Shown one piece after another: positions 1 to 7,740 of a stretch of DNA of 38,990 nucleotides. Each line of letters starts with the position of its first letter. Position 1 is the first letter of the stretch. This stretch comes from Propionimicrobium sp963511305 (GTDB lineage: Bacteria; Actinomycetota; Actinomycetes; Propionibacteriales; Propionibacteriaceae), in NCBI GenBank assembly GCA_963511305.1, contig CAUPIJ010000018.1, positions 1 through 38,990 of the forward strand. Direction: 5' to 3'. The notes beneath the pieces are model-generated. The model made no database searches, was not told the DNA's origin, and saw only the letters and a list, made by a program, of their open reading frames with translations. Made by a program: the position numbers and the translations under genes.

Positions 1-77
1 GCGAGGCCCTTGACACCATGAAGGTTATCCAGGGAATGCTGGATTCCGCCGAGAGCGGCGAGACCCAGAAGTTCTAA
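1..77 (+). CDS. C-terminal end of a possible Gfo/Idh/MocA-family oxidoreductase (partial)
   Basis: An open frame enters from the left edge and ends in TAA at 75-77. Only about 24 residues are visible, ending in a helix-like tail (ALDTMKVIQGML, then SGETQKF). A tail of the type 'LxTMKVIxAMxxSAxxGxxxxF' is common at the C-terminus of Gfo/Idh/MocA NAD(P)-dependent sugar dehydrogenases, which occur often in polysaccharide loci, for example in UDP-sugar uronate modification. The family assignment rests on this short tail alone and is tentative. A clear hairpin terminator follows at 92-130, so this gene is the last of its transcript. Confidence 0.45.
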   Translation, partial: EALDTMKVIQGMLDSAESGETQKF

Positions 78-91
78 CTCCTCTACATAAC

Positions 92-130
92 TTGAGCGGG
101 TACCCATTCGGGTGCCTGCTCAATTGTTTT
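92..130 (+). terminator. Rho-independent terminator after the partial first gene
   Basis: A 14-bp stem (TTGAGCGGGTACCC, 92-105, pairing with 110-123 through two G-U pairs) with a 4-base loop ATTC is followed by TTGTTTT. It lies 15 bases after the stop of the first gene. It also lies between convergent genes and may help end transcription of the minus-strand glycosyltransferase that stops at 194. Confidence 0.8.
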
Positions 131-193
131 CTATTCGGCCTTCTCGCGCTGATCTGGACTCACATAAGTTGTCAGAGTTCAAGCACCAGTTTC

Positions 194-1312
194 TCAAAGA
201 AGACCTTCGTAGATTTTCTGAAGCTTGGAGCAGGAAGCCGCGAGGCTTCTTTCCTCGACTACGAATTCCCTAGCCTTTTTTCTCATCTCAACCTGGTCAG
301 CATCTGAAAGAGTGAGGAATCTTGTGATCTGCTTGGTCAGCGACCCGACATCGCCTCGGTTCGCAGTGAAACCTGTGACGCCGTCGTCAATCATTTCCGC
401 GGCTCCGCCAGAATCGTTGACGACGACGGGGGTTCCGCACGCCTGGGCTTCCAAAGAAACGAGCCCGGCCGCCTCTTCCCGGTTTCCGTCTTTTTGGGTG
501 GCGAAGACCAATAAACTTGCCTCGCGCATCGCGCTTCTAACGCCTTCTCTGTTGACAGAACCGCGATATCCAATGTGGCTGTATCGTTGCTCTGCAGTTA
601 GAACTGCTTCCTTTAGTGGCCCATCACCAATCAAAACTAATTTGTGCGGTATCTTCTCTTGAATCGAGGTCGAGGCCGCCAAAATATCTTCAACACCCTT
701 ACGTTTAAAGAGTCCGCCAACATGCAGCAAAGTAGGTATTTCGTCAGCAGGTGGCATCTTTTCTGCAGGAGTAAAGAAATCGGTGTCCACGCCTAGGTAT
801 AGCACCTCGATTTTGTTTGGTGAAACCCCCGCCTTAACGGCTTGGCTTGCCAAGTATTTGCTGACCGGAAGAATGATGTCTGCGGTATCGCTAGACGCGG
901 TGAACGATTTTTGGTGATGACGGGAAAGCAGGTTCTTAGGCTTAGCTAGCTGGTTGAAAACATCGTAGCCGTGCAAGGTGATGGCGAGCGGAACGCCTAA
1001 ATCTTTTGCACTCGTGACGGCAGGCTTAGACCAGGTAGCAAAATGCTGGTGAATTATCTGCGGTTCGAAACTCTTGATCGTTTTAGTTAAGAGCCTTTCG
1101 CGAGTTAACGCCGCCAATGCTTTATATCTGAATGGAAGATTCCTCGCCCAGTCAGGACTAACTGAAACAGTCTCAGTTTTAATTTTGGTGTCATGTTTTT
1201 CAACCAGATATCCGAATAGTTTCGCATTTATACTATTCATGCGCTCGGCATGTTGAATGGCAAAATACGTGGGCGGAATCTGTGCGAAACCAATGGTGTA
1301 AGCGATTTTCAT
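194..1312 (-). CDS. GT4-family glycosyltransferase
   Basis: This 372-residue protein has a GT-B fold of the GT4 retaining type. The N-terminal half contains a donor/acceptor-cleft motif (TLHGYDVF). The C-terminal half contains 'VGGLFKRKG', 'LVLIGDGPL' and the GT4 nucleotide-sugar motif 'EAQACGTPVVV' followed by GGAAEMI. The usual E-x7-E element is represented by SLEAQACG. It lacks a signal peptide and transmembrane segments, so it should act at the cytoplasmic membrane face on a lipid-linked glycan. The ATG at 1312 has an AGGA element 5-8 bases upstream. Only 12 bases separate it from the stop of the preceding glycosyltransferase gene (1325-2401), so the two are probably co-transcribed. Donor and acceptor cannot be read from sequence. 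Confidence 0.9.
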   Translation of the reverse strand: MKIAYTIGFAQIPPTYFAIQHAERMNSINAKLFGYLVEKHDTKIKTETVSVSPDWARNLPFRYKALAALTRERLLTKTIKSFEPQIIHQHFATWSKPAVTSAKDLGVPLAITLHGYDVFNQLAKPKNLLSRHHQKSFTASSDTADIILPVSKYLASQAVKAGVSPNKIEVLYLGVDTDFFTPAEKMPPADEIPTLLHVGGLFKRKGVEDILAASTSIQEKIPHKLVLIGDGPLKEAVLTAEQRYSHIGYRGSVNREGVRSAMREASLLVFATQKDGNREEAAGLVSLEAQACGTPVVVNDSGGAAEMIDDGVTGFTANRGDVGSLTKQITRFLTLSDADQVEMRKKAREFVVEERSLAASCSKLQKIYEGLL

Positions 1313-1324
1313 GAGTTCCTAAGA

Positions 1325-2401
1325 TCATTCGGTTAACTGGGCTGCAACTTTTTTAGCGCGATCTTCCCAGGTTTGGGTAGACATAAATTCAGCGACAGAG
1401 GGGGTCTTCTTTGCTATCTCTTCTGGATTCGTAGAGAGTATTTTTAATAAATCTTCGTAACAGCGAGAGTCGTTTTCTACAACCCAGCCGATGTTGTTGT
1501 CTGAAACTATTTGCGCTGATTTTGTTCCTGAGCTGCTGATAATTGGTTTGCCATGGCCGGCGTATTCATAAAGTTTCACTGGAACAGCGAACTCCCAATA
1601 CTTTGAAGGCTTAATCGTAATTAGGCAGACGCTAGCAGAATCGTAAAGCTCGTCTAGTTCGTTGGATACTTTATGCACGATTTTGATGTTTTTCGCCCCG
1701 GCCACTGCATCGCGCAAATCTGAGCTGGCCCAGCTGGCTTCCGGAATGCAGAGCGTCATTTTTATGCCTAAATTCTTTGCAGCTTTAACTAACTCATTCA
1801 GTTGATAATGCTCTCCAAGGCCGCCAACGTAAAGCAGTGAAAGGGAATCCGGCATTTTGCTAGCTACCTGAAAAGCTCCCGGATGCAATTCTTCAATTCT
1901 GTGCCCTGAGAGCTCGGGCAAATAGTCGGCCATCTCTATTGAAGGTAAATAAATTATCCGCGAAGAATCAACGTATTTCTTCAGATCGGATTTGAATAAG
2001 ACACCCATTATGGCTGCGATCGTCGGGCCGACAGCTTTAGTGTAAAGATCTGTGCGCCAATAAATATCTCGGTAAAAGATGCCCAGCGGAATTTCATGCT
2101 TTTTAAGCAGGCACATTATTTTACGATCCAAGAACGGCCGGAAAGGAAAATGCTTCTTTTCAGAGAGAATTAATGGAATGTTTGCGTTCTCAGAATATGC
2201 AAAAGAGAATTTCTTGCCTCGAGCCATTTCTGACTGAAGCTTTTTGAGGCTTGCCTTGCGTTGTGCGCCGTCGCCGGAAAGGTCGAAGACGTCATAGCCA
2301 ATCCGTTTGAAGGCCTCCCGCATTTGGTATGGACGGTTCGCCGAAGCCGAAGCGCCTCCTGGCCTGACGGCAAATGGCGCGTGGAAAATCATGCTTTCCA
2401 T
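1325..2401 (-). CDS. Glycosyltransferase, GT4-like (GT-B fold)
   Basis: About 358 residues. It has a GT-B layout with 'LLYVGGLGEHYQLNELVKA' opening the C-terminal domain and 'PVKLYEYAGHGKPIISS' as the nucleotide-sugar-binding segment near the end. This resembles GT4/GT1 enzymes that transfer sugars in capsule or exopolysaccharide synthesis. A longer frame starts at 2434, but the ATG at 2401 has a GGAG Shine-Dalgarno element 5 bases upstream and gives a normal N-terminus (MESMIFHAPF), so I chose it. A further ATG lies at 2392. It heads a two-gene unit with the GT4 gene at 194-1312 and diverges from the gene at 2495. Specificity is unknown. Confidence 0.85.
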   Translation of the reverse strand: MESMIFHAPFAVRPGGASASANRPYQMREAFKRIGYDVFDLSGDGAQRKASLKKLQSEMARGKKFSFAYSENANIPLILSEKKHFPFRPFLDRKIMCLLKKHEIPLGIFYRDIYWRTDLYTKAVGPTIAAIMGVLFKSDLKKYVDSSRIIYLPSIEMADYLPELSGHRIEELHPGAFQVASKMPDSLSLLYVGGLGEHYQLNELVKAAKNLGIKMTLCIPEASWASSDLRDAVAGAKNIKIVHKVSNELDELYDSASVCLITIKPSKYWEFAVPVKLYEYAGHGKPIISSSGTKSAQIVSDNNIGWVVENDSRCYEDLLKILSTNPEEIAKKTPSVAEFMSTQTWEDRAKKVAAQLTE

Positions 2402-2482
2402 GACAACTCCATAAATATTAAAGACAAGACTCACTCCTCATACTATCGAGCACAGCTAACAGAGGCTTTAGGGTCAGTGTGG

Positions 2483-2495
2483 TACTTTTCGGGTA
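2483..2495 (+). promoter_or_regulatory. Candidate extended -10 for a leaderless start
   Basis: TGTGGTACTTT carries an extended -10 (TG-N-TACTTT, hexamer 2483-2488) ending six bases before the ATG at 2495. That spacing would place the transcription start at the ATG itself. No Shine-Dalgarno sequence is visible, and no good -35 was found. Leaderless transcripts are frequent in actinobacteria. The strand-divergent neighbour at 2401 has a normal ribosome binding site instead. Confidence 0.4.
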
Positions 2496-3502
2496 TGGCT
2501 AAGCGGGTAGAACCAAGAGTCCTTCACTTTCACGACTGTGCCGATGTCGGCAGGGTCCTCGTAGATACGGCAGCCAGGCACGGCTATAAGTGGAATTACC
2601 TAAGTGCCGAAGACATTAGGCCAACGCATAGGCCGTCCAACATACTTAGCAGCAAGATCTTTTCTGCCCGACAGCTAGCTAAACGCTGGAGCGCCGCGAA
2701 GCGGGCTCAGATACTGCATGTTCACTACGCGATGGTTGTGCCAGCAGCGGTATACCCGCCGATGCCCAAACGGCCGTATTTTCTGCATCTGCACGGCACA
2801 GACATCAGGAAACATTGGAAGAATCCGAAGATTCACCGCCTAGTGCAGCGCTGGATAGACGGGGCAGAGAAGGTCTACTACACGAACTTGGACACTGTCG
2901 AAGAGGCCACTGCTGCACGTTCTGATGCCACCTTTATGCCTGCCTTTCTCGATCCAGAAAAGGTGGTCGATTGGAAATACTCCGAGGGCGATGCCAAGAA
3001 AATTATTTTTCTTTCCAGATGGGAAGAAAGTAAGGGTGTTGAGGCTCAACTCGAGTTGGTCAAAGCTCTCAGGAAGGCTATTCCTAATGTGCAACTGGAA
3101 GGACTCAGCTGGGGCGACCGCGCAGCAGAGGCAGAGAGTCTTGGCGTGAACCTGGTGCCAAAGATGAGCCACGCTGGTTATATGAATTGGATATCGACTG
3201 CCGCTCTAGGAGTTGGCCAGGCACGGAACGTCTTAGGCGTTTCCGAATTCGAAGCCATGGCGTCTCGTTTGCCTGTTGCCGTGCTTGGCAGCAGACTACC
3301 AAGACCAGACGATGGCTCGACCCCTCCTGTAATCGAGGGCTCCTTAGACGAGGTAGTAGATGGTGTTCAGAGCGCTTTGCGTGATCCATTCTCTGCGAGC
3401 GAGAAGCTGAACGCTCGAGAGTGGGTTTTCAAACACAACCTGGCCGACCCTTATATCGAGCCGCTGCAGAATGCCTACCGCTCCACTCTAGGCATGGACT
3501 AG
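2495..3502 (+). CDS. GT4-like glycosyltransferase
   Basis: About 335 residues starting MAKRVEPRVLHFHDCAD. GT-B features are 'YFLHLHGTDIRKHW' in the N-terminal domain, 'KIIFLSRWEESKGV' opening the C-terminal domain, and 'GVSEFEAMASRLPVAV' in the donor-binding region, with the E-x-x-A pattern of GT4 enzymes. The open frame extends upstream to 2261, but that extension lies antisense to the coding part of the divergent gene and looks like shadow sequence. The ATG at 2495 fits the family N-terminus and a possible leaderless promoter. It is the only plus-strand glycosyltransferase in the left cluster. Its stop shares a CTAG with the stop of the convergent gene at 3499. Confidence 0.85.
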   Translation: MAKRVEPRVLHFHDCADVGRVLVDTAARHGYKWNYLSAEDIRPTHRPSNILSSKIFSARQLAKRWSAAKRAQILHVHYAMVVPAAVYPPMPKRPYFLHLHGTDIRKHWKNPKIHRLVQRWIDGAEKVYYTNLDTVEEATAARSDATFMPAFLDPEKVVDWKYSEGDAKKIIFLSRWEESKGVEAQLELVKALRKAIPNVQLEGLSWGDRAAEAESLGVNLVPKMSHAGYMNWISTAALGVGQARNVLGVSEFEAMASRLPVAVLGSRLPRPDDGSTPPVIEGSLDEVVDGVQSALRDPFSASEKLNAREWVFKHNLADPYIEPLQNAYRSTLGMD

Positions 3503-4569
3503 CGTCGGAGATCTCCGGAAAGCAGCCGGCGCCCCAGTGCGGTTGCTGCGCTTCGCAGGGCTGACTCTGGCGCGGTAACCGCAGATAAAACGTCGCTGGG
3601 CAGTGCCCTATCAAACAGCGAAGCTGATTTCCAGCTGGCATTAGCTTCTATGGTGTCATCTAAGCTGCCATGCTCAATGGCATGCAGAATTCGCTGATCA
3701 CGACGGCTCAAGCCTAGATCGTATGCGCGATCAAAATCCCTGAGCACGTGCAGATAGTTTTTCAGCCAGTAGAAGTCCTTGTCGTCCCACTTATCTTTGG
3801 TTGGGCGTAGGAAGACGGCACTTAGAACGTGCACCTTCGCCATCTTGCTTGCCAGCGCGTGACGTGTCTTCGCGTCGAATTTTTTGACCTCAGGCTCGTT
3901 CAACAGCGGTATCCAAGGTCCGGCAGTGACCGACAAAGGACGCGGGGTGAAAGTAACCCTGGTTATAGCGTCTCGACCAACGATGTATGCGGGATCTTCG
4001 TAGTAGTAGGAAAACTTATTTCCGGAAGTCCAAAGCAACGCTGTAACACGCATGTCGGAGCCGTTTGTGAATTCTGATCCGAATCGATATCTTTCGTCGG
4101 AAAGCATCTCGCGGCGATAGATCCCGAGCGGCGCAGTCCGGTAAAACATCCTGTCTCTGGCCGCCTTCAGGTTCTTGCGGCGCAAAGTAAGTGGTTTGAT
4201 CTGGTTATTATCTTGAAGCTGATGCTTTAGGGGAGCGATGACGCCGTCCGCTCCGTCTTTTTCGGCATGCTCTCGCATTTTGGCAAGCGCGCCGTCTTCG
4301 TACCAGTCATCGGAGCCCATGATGCCGACCCAGTGCGCCTCAGCGTTGGCAATGCCGAAATCGAAACATGCGCCAGGCTTACCCTCATGGCCAGTTAGCT
4401 GTTTCACCCGAACTCGGTTGCTCTCAGGTAAGTCGAGAACAGCAGGGTCGATGTTGTGCGCGACCACAAGCGCTCTGGTCTGGTCGTCCTTTAAAAGCGA
4501 TTCAACGGCCCTGAGAATCGGGCGCGACTCGTCGTGTACTGGAACGACTATTTCGGTAGTAACGGGCAT
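3499..4569 (-). CDS. GT2-family glycosyltransferase
   Basis: About 356 residues. The N-terminal GT-A domain begins TTEIVVPVHDESRPI and carries a metal-binding motif at IMGSDDWYEDGAL (the D-x-D equivalent is SDD). The C-terminal ~150 residues are helical and family-unassigned. An ATG at 4581 is also possible. The ATG at 4569 has GGAG six bases upstream (inside the first codons of the longer form) and matches where GT2 homology begins, so I prefer it. It directly follows the ABC exporter gene on the same strand (stop at 4585), which suggests co-transcription. Role: addition of one sugar to a lipid-linked repeat; which one is unknown. Confidence 0.88.
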   Translation of the reverse strand: MPVTTEIVVPVHDESRPILRAVESLLKDDQTRALVVAHNIDPAVLDLPESNRVRVKQLTGHEGKPGACFDFGIANAEAHWVGIMGSDDWYEDGALAKMREHAEKDGADGVIAPLKHQLQDNNQIKPLTLRRKNLKAARDRMFYRTAPLGIYRREMLSDERYRFGSEFTNGSDMRVTALLWTSGNKFSYYYEDPAYIVGRDAITRVTFTPRPLSVTAGPWIPLLNEPEVKKFDAKTRHALASKMAKVHVLSAVFLRPTKDKWDDKDFYWLKNYLHVLRDFDRAYDLGLSRRDQRILHAIEHGSLDDTIEANASWKSASLFDRALPSDVLSAVTAPESALRSAATALGRRLLSGDLRR

Positions 4570-4584
4570 TAAATTCTCCATTGG

Positions 4585-6399
4585 TTATTGCTCTATTACC
4601 TCTTTCGTAGGCATCGGAACTAAGCCAGATAAGGCGGCTTGCCTGGCGAAAGCAGGCGTAGCGTCAACGACCTCTTGGAAGGTGCCGCGTGCCTTGATCT
4701 CGCCGTCTTCCATGAACAGCAACTCGTCGCTGTCCTTGACCGTGGAAAGACGGTGGGCGATCGAGATCATGGTTACTTCTCCGCGCAAATTATGAATTGC
4801 CTTCGCCACCTCTGCCTCAGTCTCGGTGTCTAGGGCGCTGGTTGCCTCATCGAGAATCAGAATCATCGGGTCAGCGTAAAGTGCCCTGGCAATACCTAGC
4901 CGCTGACGCTGACCGCCGGAAAGGTTGATGCCGCGCTCGCCAACGGTTGAAAGCAAGCCTCCGGGGCGCTCTTGAACCGTCTGCCACATCTGCGCTTTCT
5001 TCAGGCATTCGATGACCTTCTCGCGGTCGATCTCGCCCTTCCAGGTCAGGGCAATGTTTTGCTCGATAGTGCCGTCGAACAGCGAGACATCCTGCGGAAC
5101 GTAACCAACCATCGACCGCCAGTCAGACATCACGTCGTTAAGATCAAGCTGATCGATTCGCAGCGAACCCTCCTGTGGCTGCAACAAACCTAGAATGATG
5201 TCTACTAGCGTCGACTTTCCAGAACCCGATTCGCCAACGATGCCAACCGAGGTTCCCATCTTGATGGTTGCCGTGAGGTTCTTTACAGCGGGGTCTTTTC
5301 GGCCCGGATAGCAGAAAGTGATGTTGTCAATAATTAGCTCGCGCGGTTCGTGGTCAATTGGATCCTTGCCGACGGTCTCTCTGGCTGCGATGTAATGCTC
5401 AGCCTCCTTGATGTCTCCGAGCACTGCATTTACCTGGGACGCGTTCGCGTTAAGGCCATTCACAGTGCCTTGGAAGCCGCTTATCGCAGGGATCAGCCGA
5501 ACGCCAGAAACTGCGAAAAGCACTAAAGAATTGATCGCGGACTCCATCGAATTGCTGAAAATATAGGTGACACCGCCAATGACTAGGAGCCCGCCGATTA
5601 GCGCGGCGTCCATGATGAACTTCGGCACTGCACCCAGAAACTGAATGTTCGCGCGCGCTCGGGTGGCGTGGAAACGGGCATCTTGGACGACCTCGGAGAC
5701 CTCGTCGAACTTGTTTCGCAGCGTGACCTCTTTGAGCGCCCCGACCATGTCTGTCATCAGACCTGCTGCCTTGAACGAGTAGCGTCGGTTAACCTTGCCG
5801 GCCTCGACCGTGCGCTTCGATAGCAGAAAGTAGATACCTATTGCGATTAGACCGAGATAACAGATCGTTGCGACTGCGGTGACCGGCCTGGCGATCAGCA
5901 AAAAAGCGACAACGGACAACGAAGAAACAAGCATCGCTGGCAGGCCAAGAATCGGCAGGATAAGACCCGAGTTAATCGCCGCGACGCCGACGTCAGCCAT
6001 CCTGACTAACTGCGAGGTAGAGCGCGAAAGACGCTCTACCCAGGGCGCGCCCAGATAGGCATCGAATAGTCTCTTGCCAAGGATCATCTCGAACTCGGCG
6101 AATTTGCGCGTCGCGAACCACTGCTGAACCAACGACAGCACGGATTTCAGAAGGATCACCGATGAAATCGCCAGGATCACAAAAACATATTTATCCTGCC
6201 CGAAACGCCAGCCGATAACTGGCACGACGATATCGCTCTTGCTCAGGATCGAAGTGACCGCGAAGGCCAAAGCCATCAGCGCGCTGATGTCGAGGATCGA
6301 GAGCAGTGAAGCCACGATCATATAAATGACCATGTAGCTTTTCGCTCCCGCGGGCAGGTACGGGAGCGTCTGCCGAAGTCTGTCAAAGGCACTCTTCAT
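4585..6399 (-). CDS. ABC exporter with fused permease and ATPase domains (lipid-linked glycan flippase type)
   Basis: 604 residues. An N-terminal type IV exporter membrane domain (about residues 1-320, several hydrophobic spans starting near residue 20) is fused to an ATPase domain. Walker A (GESGSGKST) lies near residue 388, Q-loop YVPQDVSLFDGT follows, the signature LSGGQRQRLGIARAL is near residue 492, and Walker B is ILILDEATSALD. The H-loop is IAHRLSTV. It would work as a homodimer in the cytoplasmic membrane. Within a glycosyltransferase cluster it resembles PglK/MsbA-like flippases of undecaprenyl-linked oligosaccharides. Drug or peptide export cannot be excluded from sequence. It lies 17 bases after the GT4 gene (6417) and 15 bases before the GT2 gene start (4569), as one operon. 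Confidence 0.88.
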   Translation of the reverse strand: MKSAFDRLRQTLPYLPAGAKSYMVIYMIVASLLSILDISALMALAFAVTSILSKSDIVVPVIGWRFGQDKYVFVILAISSVILLKSVLSLVQQWFATRKFAEFEMILGKRLFDAYLGAPWVERLSRSTSQLVRMADVGVAAINSGLILPILGLPAMLVSSLSVVAFLLIARPVTAVATICYLGLIAIGIYFLLSKRTVEAGKVNRRYSFKAAGLMTDMVGALKEVTLRNKFDEVSEVVQDARFHATRARANIQFLGAVPKFIMDAALIGGLLVIGGVTYIFSNSMESAINSLVLFAVSGVRLIPAISGFQGTVNGLNANASQVNAVLGDIKEAEHYIAARETVGKDPIDHEPRELIIDNITFCYPGRKDPAVKNLTATIKMGTSVGIVGESGSGKSTLVDIILGLLQPQEGSLRIDQLDLNDVMSDWRSMVGYVPQDVSLFDGTIEQNIALTWKGEIDREKVIECLKKAQMWQTVQERPGGLLSTVGERGINLSGGQRQRLGIARALYADPMILILDEATSALDTETEAEVAKAIHNLRGEVTMISIAHRLSTVKDSDELLFMEDGEIKARGTFQEVVDATPAFARQAALSGLVPMPTKEVIEQ

Positions 6400-6416
6400 C
6401 TGATCAGGTCGGCTTT

Positions 6417-7658
6417 CTAATCGAAACAGTCGTTATAACGACTGTAACCGGTGCGGCTGACTCTAGTGTTTTTAGTGAAGTCGATGATTCGGTCGGCCAC
6501 TCTCTTTGCCACTGAGGAAATCGAGATGTTCTCTATTGCCCAGTTGCGCAAGTAGTCGGATCTCTTAGAACTCGAAGCAAGAATTTCTCGCATTGCAGCC
6601 ACCAGCTGAGAGACAGAATAGTCACAAGCGATGCCTAACTCGTTCGAGGCGATAATTTTGCCGGCATGTTTTGCTCCTGCGTAAATCACGGGAACACCAC
6701 AAGCCACCGATGCGTAGACCTTGGTGGGAAATGCGAAGCCGTATTTTTCAGGTGCCACAGACGCCAAGGTAGCTTTGCTAGAGCGAATCCACTTAGCCGC
6801 CTCTAGAGAACTAACTCGGTCGTGGACGATGATTCGACCGGCGGATTCTTCAGCGGCGTTGGCGACTGCCTCGAAAGAGGTGCCCTGACCGAGAAAAACC
6901 AGCTGTGAATCAGGAAATTCATCCTTTATTACGTTGAATGCCTCGACAAATATTTCTGCACCATGCACCGCTGAGGCGGTTCCTGCATAAAGAAGGATCT
7001 GCTTGTCCTTGAAGCTCTCTATCGTTTCACCCTCTGGTCTAAAGGTGTCGGTATCTACGCCGAGGCCAATTGGTTCGGGACGTTCCTCGAGCCCAAAGTC
7101 TTTTAGTCGGTCAGCCACGCCTTCGTGAACTGGTAGTAAAACACTAGCTCCGCAAAGAACAACTTTTTCGGCCCAGTGGAGCAGTTTCTGGACAAGCTTG
7201 TTGGTGTCCTGGTCGGTGACAGCTTGGCTCCACAGATCCGCAACGCGATAGCCATAGGGAATGCGCCTGAGCAAGCCTGCAATCTTCACGACGAATCCCG
7301 TGGTTGGCGGAGGCTCGACAAGAATGAAATCTGGTTTCGGGCGTAGCGTAAGAACTCGGAAAAAAGCTGGCACGTCGAAAGACAGATACTGAATGATTCC
7401 CCTGATGTAGCCGTTCTTATCGCGAATGGCTGGCCACCTGGAAACGTTAATGCCGGGGGTTTCTTGTGCAGGAAATTTTGGCGAGCTAGTGGTTAGCACG
7501 TCGACGTGGTGCCCGCGGGCAGCTAGTTCCTTAGCGAAAGCATACTCAGCGTTAGCGGCGACTGCTGGTTCTGGATAGAAAATCCGAGAAACAATCGCAA
7601 CGTTAAAGCTCTGGCTTAACTCGTCGTGGCTTTGGTCGTCGTCGTGCATCATTTCCAT
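6417..7658 (-). CDS. GT4-family glycosyltransferase (WbuB-like)
   Basis: About 413 residues. It has the pattern of GT4 enzymes such as WbuB: an N-terminal domain with 'RIFYPEPAVAANAEYAFAKEL', then 'GYRVADLWSQAVTD', and a C-terminal domain with 'ILLYAGTASAVHGAEI', 'LVFLGQGTSFEAV' and 'FPTKVYASVACGVPVIYAG'. The frame is open to 7709, but residues before the first internal ATG (7658) look non-coding. ATGs at 7658, 7652 and 7649 all precede a charged tail, and none has a strong ribosome binding site, so the exact start is uncertain. A TATTAT sequence overlaps this area. First gene of the unit 7658-3499. Such enzymes commonly transfer an N-acetylated amino sugar, but that is inference. Confidence 0.86.
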   Translation of the reverse strand: MEMMHDDDQSHDELSQSFNVAIVSRIFYPEPAVAANAEYAFAKELAARGHHVDVLTTSSPKFPAQETPGINVSRWPAIRDKNGYIRGIIQYLSFDVPAFFRVLTLRPKPDFILVEPPPTTGFVVKIAGLLRRIPYGYRVADLWSQAVTDQDTNKLVQKLLHWAEKVVLCGASVLLPVHEGVADRLKDFGLEERPEPIGLGVDTDTFRPEGETIESFKDKQILLYAGTASAVHGAEIFVEAFNVIKDEFPDSQLVFLGQGTSFEAVANAAEESAGRIIVHDRVSSLEAAKWIRSSKATLASVAPEKYGFAFPTKVYASVACGVPVIYAGAKHAGKIIASNELGIACDYSVSQLVAAMREILASSSKRSDYLRNWAIENISISSVAKRVADRIIDFTKNTRVSRTGYSRYNDCFD

Positions 7659-7740
7659 AATACCGCGCGATGCCCTGAGCCCCTGAAAACAGCAACATCG
7701 AGTAGGCATTAAGGCTTAGGCGGTACTCACAATTACCACA

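Noticed and set aside
2261..2494. N-terminal extension of the plus-strand glycosyltransferase to an ATG at 2261
   Set aside because: The extension is antisense to the 5' part of the divergent glycosyltransferase gene and its residues do not resemble the family. The ATG at 2495 starts where homology begins.
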